Source of the DNA: Thermoflexus sp042408815
GTDB taxonomy: Bacteria > Chloroflexota > Anaerolineae > Thermoflexales > Thermoflexaceae
Length of the DNA: 21,267 bases
Assembly (NCBI RefSeq): GCF_042408815.1
Contig: NZ_JBHOQR010000006.1
Location: 1 to 21,267, forward strand
Reading direction: 5' to 3'
In this document: in pieces, positions 1 through 6,877 of the stretch
Numbering within the stretch: the first letter of the stretch is position 1
Layout of the letters: each line of letters opens with the position of its first letter
Program-made: the position numbers and the translations under genes
The notes under the pieces: generated by a model
Seen by the model: only the letters and a program-made list of their open reading frames with translations
The model's database searches: none
Told to the model about the DNA's origin: nothing

Positions 1-588
1 AATCGGATCGCGCACAGTGAAAACATACAACAGCGCCCGGGGCCGTTGCTCCCACCGGCTGATCAGGATGCGGTAATGCCCATCCCGCCCGTCCCCCATC
101 ACCGGCATCGGCTCCCCCGCCCGCAGCAAATCGATCTCCACTAGATGCACCCGGCTTCGAAGCACCTCCTCTCGCTTCCTAAGGTAAACTTGTCGGCCCT
201 CCCCGGGGATCTTGTTCGCCGGGGAGAGGAGCTCCAGCCAGGTCACCACCTGGTGGGTCCCCGCCTCCCGCACGACCAGATAGCGTTCCCGCACCTCCTC
301 CGGCACGGGGATCTCCACGATGCGCGCGCCGCCGGCCAGGATCGAGCGCACGGGGGTGGAAGGTCCGACACCCGGGGCAGTGGCGACCATCACATCAGGG
401 CGAGCCGGGAAGGGAAAGGTCCCCTCGGGGGTGAGGAGATACACCCGCTCCTCCACCTCCACGTAGTAGCGAGGGCGCAGGAGCGGCCCCAGGTCATCCG
501 CCAGCCCGACGATCAGCCGACTGTGAAGTCCAGGCCACAGGGCCGGATGTTCCAGATACGGATCCATCCCGGGAAACGGTGAGGGCAT
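1..588 (-). CDS. DUF4058 family protein (partial, C-terminus beyond left edge)
   Basis: The minus strand is open from an ATG at 588 to the window edge, giving 196 residues with no stop. The N-terminus MPSPFPGMDPYLE, followed by HPALWPGLHSRLI, is the hallmark of the DUF4058 family. The segment ERYLVVREAGTHQVVTWLEL followed by LSPANK and then a KREEVL stretch also fits this family, in which a TxIELLSPxNK-type motif recurs. No signal peptide or membrane segment is visible, so a cytoplasmic location is inferred. Function is unknown. An AAGGAG ribosome-binding site overlaps the stop codon of the upstream SHMT-GcvT gene, and the start lies 11 nt after that stop, so the two genes are almost certainly cotranscribed and possibly translationally coupled. 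The family assignment is by recognition of its N-terminal signature; the role is not inferable from sequence. Confidence 0.85.
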   Translation of the reverse strand, partial: MPSPFPGMDPYLEHPALWPGLHSRLIVGLADDLGPLLRPRYYVEVEERVYLLTPEGTFPFPARPDVMVATAPGVGPSTPVRSILAGGARIVEIPVPEEVRERYLVVREAGTHQVVTWLELLSPANKIPGEGRQVYLRKREEVLRSRVHLVEIDLLRAGEPMPVMGDGRDGHYRILISRWEQRPRALLYVFTVRDPI

Positions 589-599
589 CCCCGGCTCCT

Positions 600-3500
600 T
601 CAGCGGCTTATGAAGCGGCTCACCACCTTGGCGGGGATCGGCACGTTCAGCCGGTCGCCGACCTTCGGCCGCTCCGGCAGGCTCCCACTTCCCACCACGA
701 TCCCAATGGGCGTCCCCTCCGCCTGATAGCTCCGCTCGATCCAGGCCATGCCGGTGAGAAGCCCCTCGGTATCCATCGCGCAGCTGGTGACATAGCCGAT
801 CACCCGACCTCGGCGATCCACCACGGCGTCTCCCAGTTTGGGCAGCCGCACCCCCTTTTCGATGATCCGAAAGCGAACGACTTCCATCGTTCGCTTCGCC
901 TCGCGGGCCATGTAGGCCTTCCGCCCGATGAAGAAGGGCTTGTAGAGCTTGACGAAGGAAGCGAAGCCAGCGTCGCCCGGGGTGAGATCGAAGGGCCCGG
1001 CCAGCTCGTGGCCGTAGAGCGGGAGGCCCGCTTCCGTGCGGGTGCTGTCGCGGGCGCCCAGGCCACACGGCTGGAGGCCGAAGGGCTTGCCGGCATCCAG
1101 CAAGCGCTCGAAGAGGGCTGGCGCCCGATCCGGGTGCACGAACAGTTCATAGCCGATGCGCTCGCCGGTATAGCCGGTGCGGGAGATGATCAGATCGAAT
1201 CCCTGGATCTCGGCGCGCAGGACCTGACCCCGCTGCAGGGCGGCCAAGCGCGCTCCCGTCCCTTCATCCGCCAAGGACTGGAGGATCTTCAGCGCCTGGG
1301 GGCCTTGAAGGGCGATATCCACCCGGCAATCCTCCCCCCAGCGACGGTCCCGCAGATCCCGCAGGATCACTTCATCCGTAAGCATTGCCCATGGGCGCTC
1401 CCGATCGATCTGGACCTCGCCGCGGGCCACGGCGTTCAGCCAGGCCCAGTCCCGATCGTTATTGGCCGCGTTGACCACGAGCATATACCGGTCCGGCGCC
1501 AGGGCGTAAAGGATCAGATCATCCAGCACATGCCCGTCGGGATCCAGGAGATACGTGTATTGGGATTCCCCGACTCGAAGGGCCATCACGTCGTTGGTGG
1601 TCACCCGCTCCAGGAAGGCACGAGCGCCGGGCCCGCTGACCTCCAGAACGCCCATATGGGAGACATCGAAGAGGCCGGCGGCGGTGCGCACCGCCCGGTG
1701 TTCCTCGCTCACGCTGGTATACCAGACCGGCATCTCCCAGCCGGCGAAGGGGATCATCTTCGCCCTCAGCTCCCGGTGCAGCTCGTAGAGGGGCGTCCGC
1801 TTGAGGGGCGCGCCTTCGGGCTCCGCGTAGGAGAAGGCCGGCAACGATCCCAGGCGGTCGCGATGCACCGAATCCACCGTCCGATAGCCGATAAAGAAGG
1901 GCTTGTGCGGCGCTACCGCGGCGGCCTCGGCCAGATCCTGCGGGAAGCGCGCCTGGGCGCGTGCCGAGGCCGCCCGCGGATCCTCCGCCGGGATCTCCCG
2001 CACCCGCAGCGGGCCGGGAAGCTTTGCCCAGATATCTTCATCGAAACGCACGTAACCATCCGAGAGATCCCGCAGCCACGCCGCGACCCGCCCCGCCCTT
2101 TCCTCGGGGATCACCAGCCGGAAGGCCTGCGGGCCATCCCGGATCACATAAGCGGAGCTCATAATCCGGCCGTCCCCTTCCAGCACGAAAGTCGGAGCCC
2201 CCTCATGGGCCTTCAGACCCACCACTTGCTGCGTCAGGGCGGCGTCCAGGAACTCTGCGGCCCGATCCCCTTGGATCTCCAGCACGACCTTCCCTTCCGC
2301 CGCGGGGAGGCGATCGGTGAGAAACCAGTAATGGGGATAGCCACTCCTCGGCAGCTCCACATCGGCGCCCGCCCGGGCGGCCAGCTCCGCCACCCGGAGT
2401 TTCGCCTCCTCCAGGACATCGAATTCCACCTTAGTTCGGTAAACCAGGTCGCGGCCCACATAGTAACGGTGCGGCCGGCAGGCCCACAGCACATCGGCGA
2501 TGATGTCCGCCAGGGCCTCCACCTCTGCCTCCCGAAACCCCCGCTGCGTGATCCATGGGGTCCCGAGACGGATCCCGCTGGCGGCCCCCGCGCCGGTGTC
2601 CCCCGGGATCGTGTTGCGGTTCACCACGATCCCGGCCAAGTCCAGCACCCGAGCGGCTGGATCGCCCATGAGCGGCGTTCCATCCGGGCCTCGCACCGAC
2701 TTGCAATCCACCAGGAGCAGATGGGTATTGGTGCCTCCATAAGGGATCCGCAGGCCACGTTCAGCCAGGCGCCGGGCCATGGCCTGGGCGTTCCGCACGA
2801 TCTGATGTTGCAACTCGCGGAAGGCCTCCGTGCGGGCCAGCTTGAAGGCCACCGCCAGGGCAGCGAAAACGTTCACGTGCGGCCCGCCCTGTTCGCCGGG
2901 GAACACCGCGCGATCGATTCGCTTCGCCAAGCCGGGGTCCGTGGTGAGGATACAGGCCCCGCGCGGGCCCATGATCGTCTTATGCGTGGTAAAGGTGACG
3001 ACGTGGGCATAGCCCAGGGGGTTGGGGTAAGCGCCCGCGATCACCATCCCGGCCGTGTGGGCGATATCCGCCAAGAGATAAGCCCCTACCTCGTCGGCGA
3101 TCTCCCGGAAGCGCTTCCAATCCGGCGCCCACGGATACGACGTGTAACCTGCGATGATCAGCTTCGGCCGGTGCTGCCGGGCCAGATCGCGGATCTGATC
3201 GTAGTCCAGTCGCTCCGTCTGCGGATCCACGGTATACCAAACGATCCGGTAATGCTTGCCCGAGCGGTTGACCGGCGAGCCGTGGGTCAGATGGCCACCG
3301 TGGATCAGGGACATGCCCATCACCGTATCGCCAGGCTGAAGCAGCGCCTCATAGACCGCATTGTTGGCCGGGGCGCCCGAGAGAGGCTGGACGTTAACGA
3401 AGATCCGCTCGGGGGGGATCTCCGGGGTGGCAAAGGCTTCGGCGCAGCGGCGCCGGGCCAGAGCCTCTACAATGTCCGCGTATTCCACACCCTTGTAATA

Positions 3501-3773
3501 CCGCTGATCGCTGTATCGCCGGTAGAACCCTAGTTGGTCCTCATAATCCAGCAGCTCGGCTTCCGTCTGGGTTCGAGTGCGCTCATGGGGATAGCCCTCC
3601 GCATAGATGTTCTGGAACACCGAGCCTAGGGCTTCGCGGACGGCCGCCGGGGCGTAGGATTCCGAGGGGATGAGGATCAGCTTGCGGATCTGACGTTCGT
3701 GCTCATAGCGGATCAGGGCAGCCACATCCGGATCCACTTCCGCTAGCGAACCCCGAAACAGGAAATCCCGCAT
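600..3773 (-). CDS. Fused serine hydroxymethyltransferase - aminomethyltransferase (GlyA-GcvT)
   Basis: This is a 1,057-aa fusion. Residues ~1-430 are a PLP-dependent SHMT (serine + THF to glycine + methylene-THF): YAEGYP 57-62, SGAPAN 132-137, GGHLTHGSPVN 159-169, DIAHTAG 236-242 and THKTIMGPRG, with PLP lysine K265. Residues ~655-1057 are glycine-cleavage T protein (aminomethyl-lipoyl-H protein + THF to methylene-THF + NH3): FAGWEMPV 676-683, LFDVSHMG 701-708, SRTGYTGE 864-871 and LGARDSTRTEAGLPLYGHEL 904-923. The middle (~475-650) resembles a degenerate T-protein N-half. The SHMT carries an extra ~28 residues between YAEGYP and RYYKG, compared with the direct YAEGYPGKRYYGG of E. coli GlyA. 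The ATG at 3773 has AAGGAG at 8 nt; an in-frame extension to 3908 would run into the leader and is rejected. No frameshift is seen and both catalytic halves look intact. No gcvH or gcvP is present in the window. Confidence 0.93.
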   Translation of the reverse strand: MRDFLFRGSLAEVDPDVAALIRYEHERQIRKLILIPSESYAPAAVREALGSVFQNIYAEGYPHERTRTQTEAELLDYEDQLGFYRRYSDQRYYKGVEYADIVEALARRRCAEAFATPEIPPERIFVNVQPLSGAPANNAVYEALLQPGDTVMGMSLIHGGHLTHGSPVNRSGKHYRIVWYTVDPQTERLDYDQIRDLARQHRPKLIIAGYTSYPWAPDWKRFREIADEVGAYLLADIAHTAGMVIAGAYPNPLGYAHVVTFTTHKTIMGPRGACILTTDPGLAKRIDRAVFPGEQGGPHVNVFAALAVAFKLARTEAFRELQHQIVRNAQAMARRLAERGLRIPYGGTNTHLLLVDCKSVRGPDGTPLMGDPAARVLDLAGIVVNRNTIPGDTGAGAASGIRLGTPWITQRGFREAEVEALADIIADVLWACRPHRYYVGRDLVYRTKVEFDVLEEAKLRVAELAARAGADVELPRSGYPHYWFLTDRLPAAEGKVVLEIQGDRAAEFLDAALTQQVVGLKAHEGAPTFVLEGDGRIMSSAYVIRDGPQAFRLVIPEERAGRVAAWLRDLSDGYVRFDEDIWAKLPGPLRVREIPAEDPRAASARAQARFPQDLAEAAAVAPHKPFFIGYRTVDSVHRDRLGSLPAFSYAEPEGAPLKRTPLYELHRELRAKMIPFAGWEMPVWYTSVSEEHRAVRTAAGLFDVSHMGVLEVSGPGARAFLERVTTNDVMALRVGESQYTYLLDPDGHVLDDLILYALAPDRYMLVVNAANNDRDWAWLNAVARGEVQIDRERPWAMLTDEVILRDLRDRRWGEDCRVDIALQGPQALKILQSLADEGTGARLAALQRGQVLRAEIQGFDLIISRTGYTGERIGYELFVHPDRAPALFERLLDAGKPFGLQPCGLGARDSTRTEAGLPLYGHELAGPFDLTPGDAGFASFVKLYKPFFIGRKAYMAREAKRTMEVVRFRIIEKGVRLPKLGDAVVDRRGRVIGYVTSCAMDTEGLLTGMAWIERSYQAEGTPIGIVVGSGSLPERPKVGDRLNVPIPAKVVSRFISR
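1857..2360 (-). other. Degenerate GcvT-like module inside the fusion protein
   Basis: This codes for residues ~472-639, between the SHMT and GcvT domains. The stretch VVLEIQGDRAAEFLDAAL, then a GDGRIMSSAYVIRD-like strand, then FRLVIPEERAGRVAAWL, parallels the true T-protein segments VLEVSGPGARAFLERV, DPDGHVLDDLILYAL and YMLVVNAANNDRDWAWL in the same order. The hexapeptide KPFFIG occurs at 624-629 here and again at 945-950 in the genuine T domain. The module lacks the FAGW and FDVSHMG motifs, so catalysis by it is unlikely. My inference is an internal duplication that lost its active site, perhaps a linker or folate-binding scaffold. Confidence 0.55.
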
Positions 3774-3934
3774 GGGCTTCTCCTTATGCTGAATCTCCGG
3801 GACCCACGCCATTGGGTTCGAACAGAGGATAAAAGAGCGCTCCCCCCCTTGGGGAAGCCGGGCTGGGAGGCCCGCGGCGGCTTTCGACGACTTACCCGGC
3901 TTCCTCATCCCCGCCGGGATAGGGAGCCGCTTTC
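3774..3934 (-). promoter_or_regulatory. Structured 5' leader of the SHMT-GcvT gene, candidate attenuator/riboswitch
   Basis: About 160 nt lie between the predicted start site and the ATG. In minus-strand sense, AGCGGCT-type sequence near 3930-3925 can pair with AGCCGC at 3882-3877, enclosing a CCCGGC (3918-3913) / GCCGGG (3900-3895) hairpin. The same GCCGGG can instead pair with a second CCCGGC at 3862-3857, which overlaps the left arm of the downstream terminator hairpin. This is the layout of a transcription attenuator. I checked by eye for glycine, THF, SAM, cobalamin, ZTP, fluoride and T-box consensus elements and recognised none. Confidence 0.5.
3831..3858 (-). terminator. Intrinsic terminator in the SHMT-GcvT leader
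   Basis: Read on the minus strand, GCTTCCCC (3858-3851), loop AAGG and GGGGGAGC (3846-3839) form an 8-bp hairpin with one T-G wobble. It is followed four bases later by a TTTT run (3834-3831). It lies ~60 nt upstream of the gene's start codon, so it would act as a conditional terminator of that gene rather than ending another one. The T-run is short, hence moderate confidence. Confidence 0.55.
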
Positions 3935-3940
3935 GCCTCT

Positions 3941-3970
3941 ATCTTACGTGAGGAGAAAGGAGAACGTCAA
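3941..3970 (-). promoter_or_regulatory. Promoter of the SHMT-GcvT / DUF4058 operon
   Basis: On the minus strand, TTGACG (3970-3965) and TAAGAT (3946-3941) are separated by 18 bp, a good match to the housekeeping sigma-70/SigA pattern. Transcription would begin near 3934, exactly where the structured leader begins. Confidence 0.7.
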
Positions 3971-4174
3971 GGTCACCACTTCTCCAGGCGGAGGGCCTCA
4001 CCCTTCCTCCCGCCCAGCCCCCAAGCCCTCCAAACTCCAATGAGCATCCCAAACCGTCTCATCCGATAGCCGGATGGACCGCTGAGCCTCGAGCGATCCC
4101 CCAGAACCAGAACACCGTTCCCGGAATGGCACGCCGGAGAGAAACGCGTGCCTCTTCTCCGAAATCCTATCGGC

Positions 4175-4220
4175 ATATTGTGATAAAAACAACAATATAG
4201 TGCTTTCAGTAACGATATTG
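4175..4220. promoter_or_regulatory. ATATTGT repeat cluster, candidate operator
   Basis: ATATTGT at 4175-4181 and its reverse complement ACAATAT at 4192-4198 form an inverted repeat with a 10-bp spacer. A third copy, ATATTG, lies at 4215-4220. The cluster is in a short AT-rich patch of a GC-rich intergenic region, ending 11 bp upstream of the -35 box at 4232. The position suits an activator or repressor site; the cognate protein is unknown. Confidence 0.4.
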
Positions 4221-4231
4221 GGGGGGAAAGC

Positions 4232-4260
4232 TTGACAGAAGCGGATGATTGTAGTATTGT
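4232..4260 (+). promoter_or_regulatory. Strong promoter of the CxxC thioredoxin-like gene
   Basis: A perfect TTGACA (4232-4237) lies 17 bp before TATTGT (4255-4260); the start site is expected near 4267. Because the promoter overlaps the possible TTG start at 4232, it also shows that translation begins at the downstream ATG 4307. Confidence 0.8.
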
Positions 4261-4306
4261 AAATAAGGATGTTTCGGATTCCTCCGGAAGCACGGAGGGG
4301 CCTGGG

Positions 4307-4693
4307 ATGGGACGGCCCTTGCAGATTGAGGTGATCGCGTACGCGCCCACCGCCTTTTATCATTGCCTCCATTGTGAGCTGGTCTGGCAACAGGCCGGCG
4401 TCGGTCAGGCCCTGCACGCGGAACAGCTCGCCTCGGGCCTACCGGAGGACCTCCAGAAGGCCTATCAGGATCTTGCGGCCTGGATCGCCCGCCTGCTGGC
4501 GACTTACTGTGACCGGATCGCGATCAAGGTGATCGATGCCGTCTCCCTCGAAGGCTGGTGGAAATCCCTTCGTTACGGTGCCCGTCGCTACCCGGCTGTG
4601 ATCGTGGATGGTCAGGTGTTCACCGGCGGTGATTTCGCGGCCGCTGAGGCGGCCATCGCCCAGCGATTGGGAGTCCCCCAGGCGACAGCCTGA
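4307..4693 (+). CDS. Small thioredoxin-fold protein with CxxC motif
   Basis: This is a 128-aa protein of unnamed family. It opens with a beta-strand (LQIEVIAYAP) leading into FYHCLHCELVW, giving a CxxC pair at C20/C23. A long helical region follows, then the strand IAIKVIDA, then RYPAVIVDGQVFTGGDF, which contains the cis-proline position (P96) and the terminal strand-helix typical of thioredoxin/glutaredoxin folds. It has no signal peptide or membrane segment, so it is probably cytoplasmic. A redox or metal/thiol-sensing role is inferred from the CxxC fold only. The ATG at 4307 is preceded by GGAGG at 8 nt. The gene has its own promoter and a terminator overlapping its stop codon, so it appears to be monocistronic. 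It sits 257 bp upstream of cstA in the same orientation. Confidence 0.8.
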   Translation: MGRPLQIEVIAYAPTAFYHCLHCELVWQQAGVGQALHAEQLASGLPEDLQKAYQDLAAWIARLLATYCDRIAIKVIDAVSLEGWWKSLRYGARRYPAVIVDGQVFTGGDFAAAEAAIAQRLGVPQATA

Positions 4694-4721
4694 GATGCCG
4701 GCTGTCGCCTGTTCGTTTCAT
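4681..4721 (+). terminator. Intrinsic terminator overlapping the stop of the CxxC gene
   Basis: GGCGACAGCC (4681-4690) and GGCTGTCGCC (4700-4709) form a perfect 10-bp stem with a 9-nt loop that contains the TGA stop. A broken T tract (TGTTCGTTT) follows. The stem is strong but the T tract is weak. Confidence 0.65.
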
Positions 4722-4771
4722 GAGACGGAGACCTGGGGGGCAAATCGATCCCGGAAGGCCTTTTCCGGTCC

Positions 4772-4950
4772 TTGAGGTCATCTGGCCTCCCGGTATTGAA
4801 GTCCGATGGTACAGATCCTCCACCCCTAGAAAGGAGGCAGGTGGAACGCGAGGAAGTGTAGGACTTTCGGTCATCAGGCTGCCGCGCTTTCCAGCGCGTG
4901 CTCCCGGGCGAGGCTTCACCACCTTCTGATCTCATCCTGGAGGGAAAGCC
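4772..4950 (+). promoter_or_regulatory. Possible cstA promoter and 5' leader
   Basis: The gap between the terminator and cstA holds a weak promoter-like pair, TTGAGG (4772-4777) and TATTGA (4794-4799), spaced 16 bp. The putative leader has small hairpins: CCTCC 4817-4821 with GGAGG 4833-4837, and CGCGC 4883-4887 with GCGCG 4894-4898. A GGAGG ribosome-binding site precedes the cstA ATG. No known riboswitch is recognised. Confidence 0.3.
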
Positions 4951-6810
4951 ATGAGCGCCTTCTGGGTTATTATCATCGGTATCCTCGTCCAATTGCTGAT
5001 CTGGAACCTCTACGCCAAGCGGGTCGACCGGGAGATCATCCAGTCGGACCCGAAGCGAGCGACCCCGGCCCGGATGTATATGGACGGCGTGGACTTCGTC
5101 CCCACCAGCCGCAACATTCTGATCGGCTATCACTTCAAGTCGATCGCCGCTGCGGGGCCCATCGTGGGGCCCATCACGGCGGCGGGGTTGTGGGGCTGGC
5201 TGCCCGCCCTCCTCTGGCTGATCCTGGGGGTCTCCTTCATCGGATGGGCCAGCGACTACAGCGCCATCATGCTCTCTGTGCGCAACGACGGCAACTCCCT
5301 GAGCGCTGTGGCCTACCGCCTGATCAGCCCCCGCACCCGCACCCTCCTCTTCGTGTTCATCTTCTTCTATCTGCTGCTCATCGCCGGGGCTTTTGTGAAC
5401 CTGATCGCCGGCGTCTTGTTGGATCCGACGGTGCCCTTGGGCATCATCGCCCTGGCCCTGATGGGGCTGCTGATGGGCCAGATGCTCTATCGCTGGAAGA
5501 TGGACCTGGTGGCTGTCACCGCCCTCACCCTGATCGTCACCCTGATCGCCATGGGGATCGGGCCGCTGGGGCTGCAGCAGGTGAAAGAGGGGGATCAGGT
5601 CAAGACCATCCAGGGGCCGGTGGGGCAGGTCTTCGCCCGCTTCAACGCGGCCATCGACGGCCTGGCTGGGGGCAAGCCGCTGTATACCTACTTTGATCCC
5701 ACCGCCAATCCGGATCCCAAGACCGGCCGCCTGCTAGGGGCCGACCGTCCGGTCCACCTCTCCTATATCTTCTGGATGCTCTTCACCCTGGTCTTCTGTT
5801 ATCTGGGTGCGAACCTCCCCATCTGGCGTTTCGCCCAGCCGGTCAACTATTTGGGGTTCTGGGTGACCGCCCTGGTCATCCTCCTGAGCTACGTCGGCGG
5901 CATTGTGGGCTTCTTCACCAACCCGGAGGCAGTCTCCTTCAAGCTGCCGGCGTTCCGCGGCTTCCAGCCCGCGGCCATCGGCATCCAGCCCCTATGGCCG
6001 ATGCTCTTTGTGACCATCGCCTGCGGTGCGATCTCCGGTTGGCACGCCCTCTTCGGATCGGTGGGCACGGCCCGGCAGCTGGAGTATGAGACGGACGCCC
6101 TCCCCGTGGGCGGCGGGGCGATGCTCTTCGGCGAGAACACCCTGGGGTTGCTTTCTCTGATCGCCATCTCCATCGCCGGGCAGGGCACCGGGGCAGCGGC
6201 CTTCGCCAGCGGTGTGGGGACGTTGCTCTCCCAGGTCTTCGGGCCGGGCTTTCGACCCTACGGGACGGCCCTGGGCTTTGCGGCCTTCGTGGTCATCGTC
6301 ATCACCGTGGTCCAGCTGGTCTTCCGCCTGATGCGGGTTACCCTGGGGGAGTGGGTGGGGGAGACCCAGCCGATCTTCAAGAACATGCACGTGGCCAGCC
6401 TGATCTCCATGGCCCTGGCGGCCTTCCTGGTGCTCACCGGGACCTGGATCTACCTCTGGCAGCTGTTCGGCGCGGCCAACCAGCTGATGGCCGGTCTGGC
6501 CCTGCTCATCGTCACCGTCTGGCTGGTCTCGGAGCGACGGCCGGCATGGTATGCCGGGGTGCCCGGGGTCTTCATGTATGTCACGACGATGGCCGCTATC
6601 CTGGTCACCTTCTACAACCAGCTCCCAGCGCTGAACGCAGCCATGGCCAAGGGGAACGTTGTGGCCATCATCGGGGCCATCACCATGCTGGTCTTGGCCG
6701 CTCTGCTCTTCATCGCGGCCGCCTTCATCGCCTACGAGGGATGGGTGGCCTTCAACCGCTGGCGGATGGCGCCGGCGCGCCCGGCCCCGGCCGGCGGGGG
6801 TGGGGAATAA
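4951..6810 (+). CDS. cstA: CstA-family carbon-starvation/peptide-pyruvate transporter
   Basis: A 619-aa polytopic inner-membrane protein with about 14-16 hydrophobic helices by eye. Family signatures are GYHFKSIAAAGPIVGP at 59-74, SDYSAIMLSVRNDGNSLSAV at 101-120, then SGWHALFGSVGTARQLEYE and the C-terminal GEWVGETQPIFKN block. Characterised relatives (E. coli CstA and BtsT) import peptides and pyruvate, probably driven by proton symport. Substrate here cannot be read from sequence. At 619 aa it is somewhat shorter than E. coli CstA (~700 aa), with the tail ending after the last helix in a Pro/Ala/Gly-rich stretch. The start at 4951 has CTGGAGGG 8-9 nt upstream. The gene appears monocistronic and ends at a strong terminator. 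No sensor-kinase pair of the BtsSR kind is adjacent. Confidence 0.93.
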   Translation: MSAFWVIIIGILVQLLIWNLYAKRVDREIIQSDPKRATPARMYMDGVDFVPTSRNILIGYHFKSIAAAGPIVGPITAAGLWGWLPALLWLILGVSFIGWASDYSAIMLSVRNDGNSLSAVAYRLISPRTRTLLFVFIFFYLLLIAGAFVNLIAGVLLDPTVPLGIIALALMGLLMGQMLYRWKMDLVAVTALTLIVTLIAMGIGPLGLQQVKEGDQVKTIQGPVGQVFARFNAAIDGLAGGKPLYTYFDPTANPDPKTGRLLGADRPVHLSYIFWMLFTLVFCYLGANLPIWRFAQPVNYLGFWVTALVILLSYVGGIVGFFTNPEAVSFKLPAFRGFQPAAIGIQPLWPMLFVTIACGAISGWHALFGSVGTARQLEYETDALPVGGGAMLFGENTLGLLSLIAISIAGQGTGAAAFASGVGTLLSQVFGPGFRPYGTALGFAAFVVIVITVVQLVFRLMRVTLGEWVGETQPIFKNMHVASLISMALAAFLVLTGTWIYLWQLFGAANQLMAGLALLIVTVWLVSERRPAWYAGVPGVFMYVTTMAAILVTFYNQLPALNAAMAKGNVVAIIGAITMLVLAALLFIAAAFIAYEGWVAFNRWRMAPARPAPAGGGGE

Positions 6811-6828
6811 GGCCCCAGCGTGTCCACA

Positions 6829-6870
6829 AAAACATCGGGGGGCGCTCGTAGGGCGCCCCCCGATGTTTTA
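6829..6870. terminator. Bidirectional terminator between cstA and the cox operon
   Basis: A perfect 17-bp inverted repeat (6829-6845 and 6853-6869, loop 6846-6852) has a GC-rich core flanked by AAAA on the left and TTTT on the right. It therefore works as an intrinsic terminator in both directions, closing cstA on the plus strand and coxD on the minus strand. Confidence 0.92.
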
Positions 6871-6877
6871 ATGATCA

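Noticed and set aside
579..3533. A 984-codon open frame antisense to the SHMT-GcvT gene
   Set aside because: It mirrors a GC-rich gene with strong codon bias, has no recognisable domain or ribosome-binding site, and its translation is rich in Pro/His/Gly/Arg, as antisense shadows are.
3774..3908. In-frame N-terminal extension of the SHMT-GcvT fusion
   Set aside because: It overlaps the structured leader and terminator and has no SHMT homology; the ATG at 3773 has AAGGAG at proper spacing.
4839..4920. GCGAGGAAGT resembling part of the RNase P RNA core
   Set aside because: The conserved context of RNase P RNA is missing and the space before cstA is far too short.
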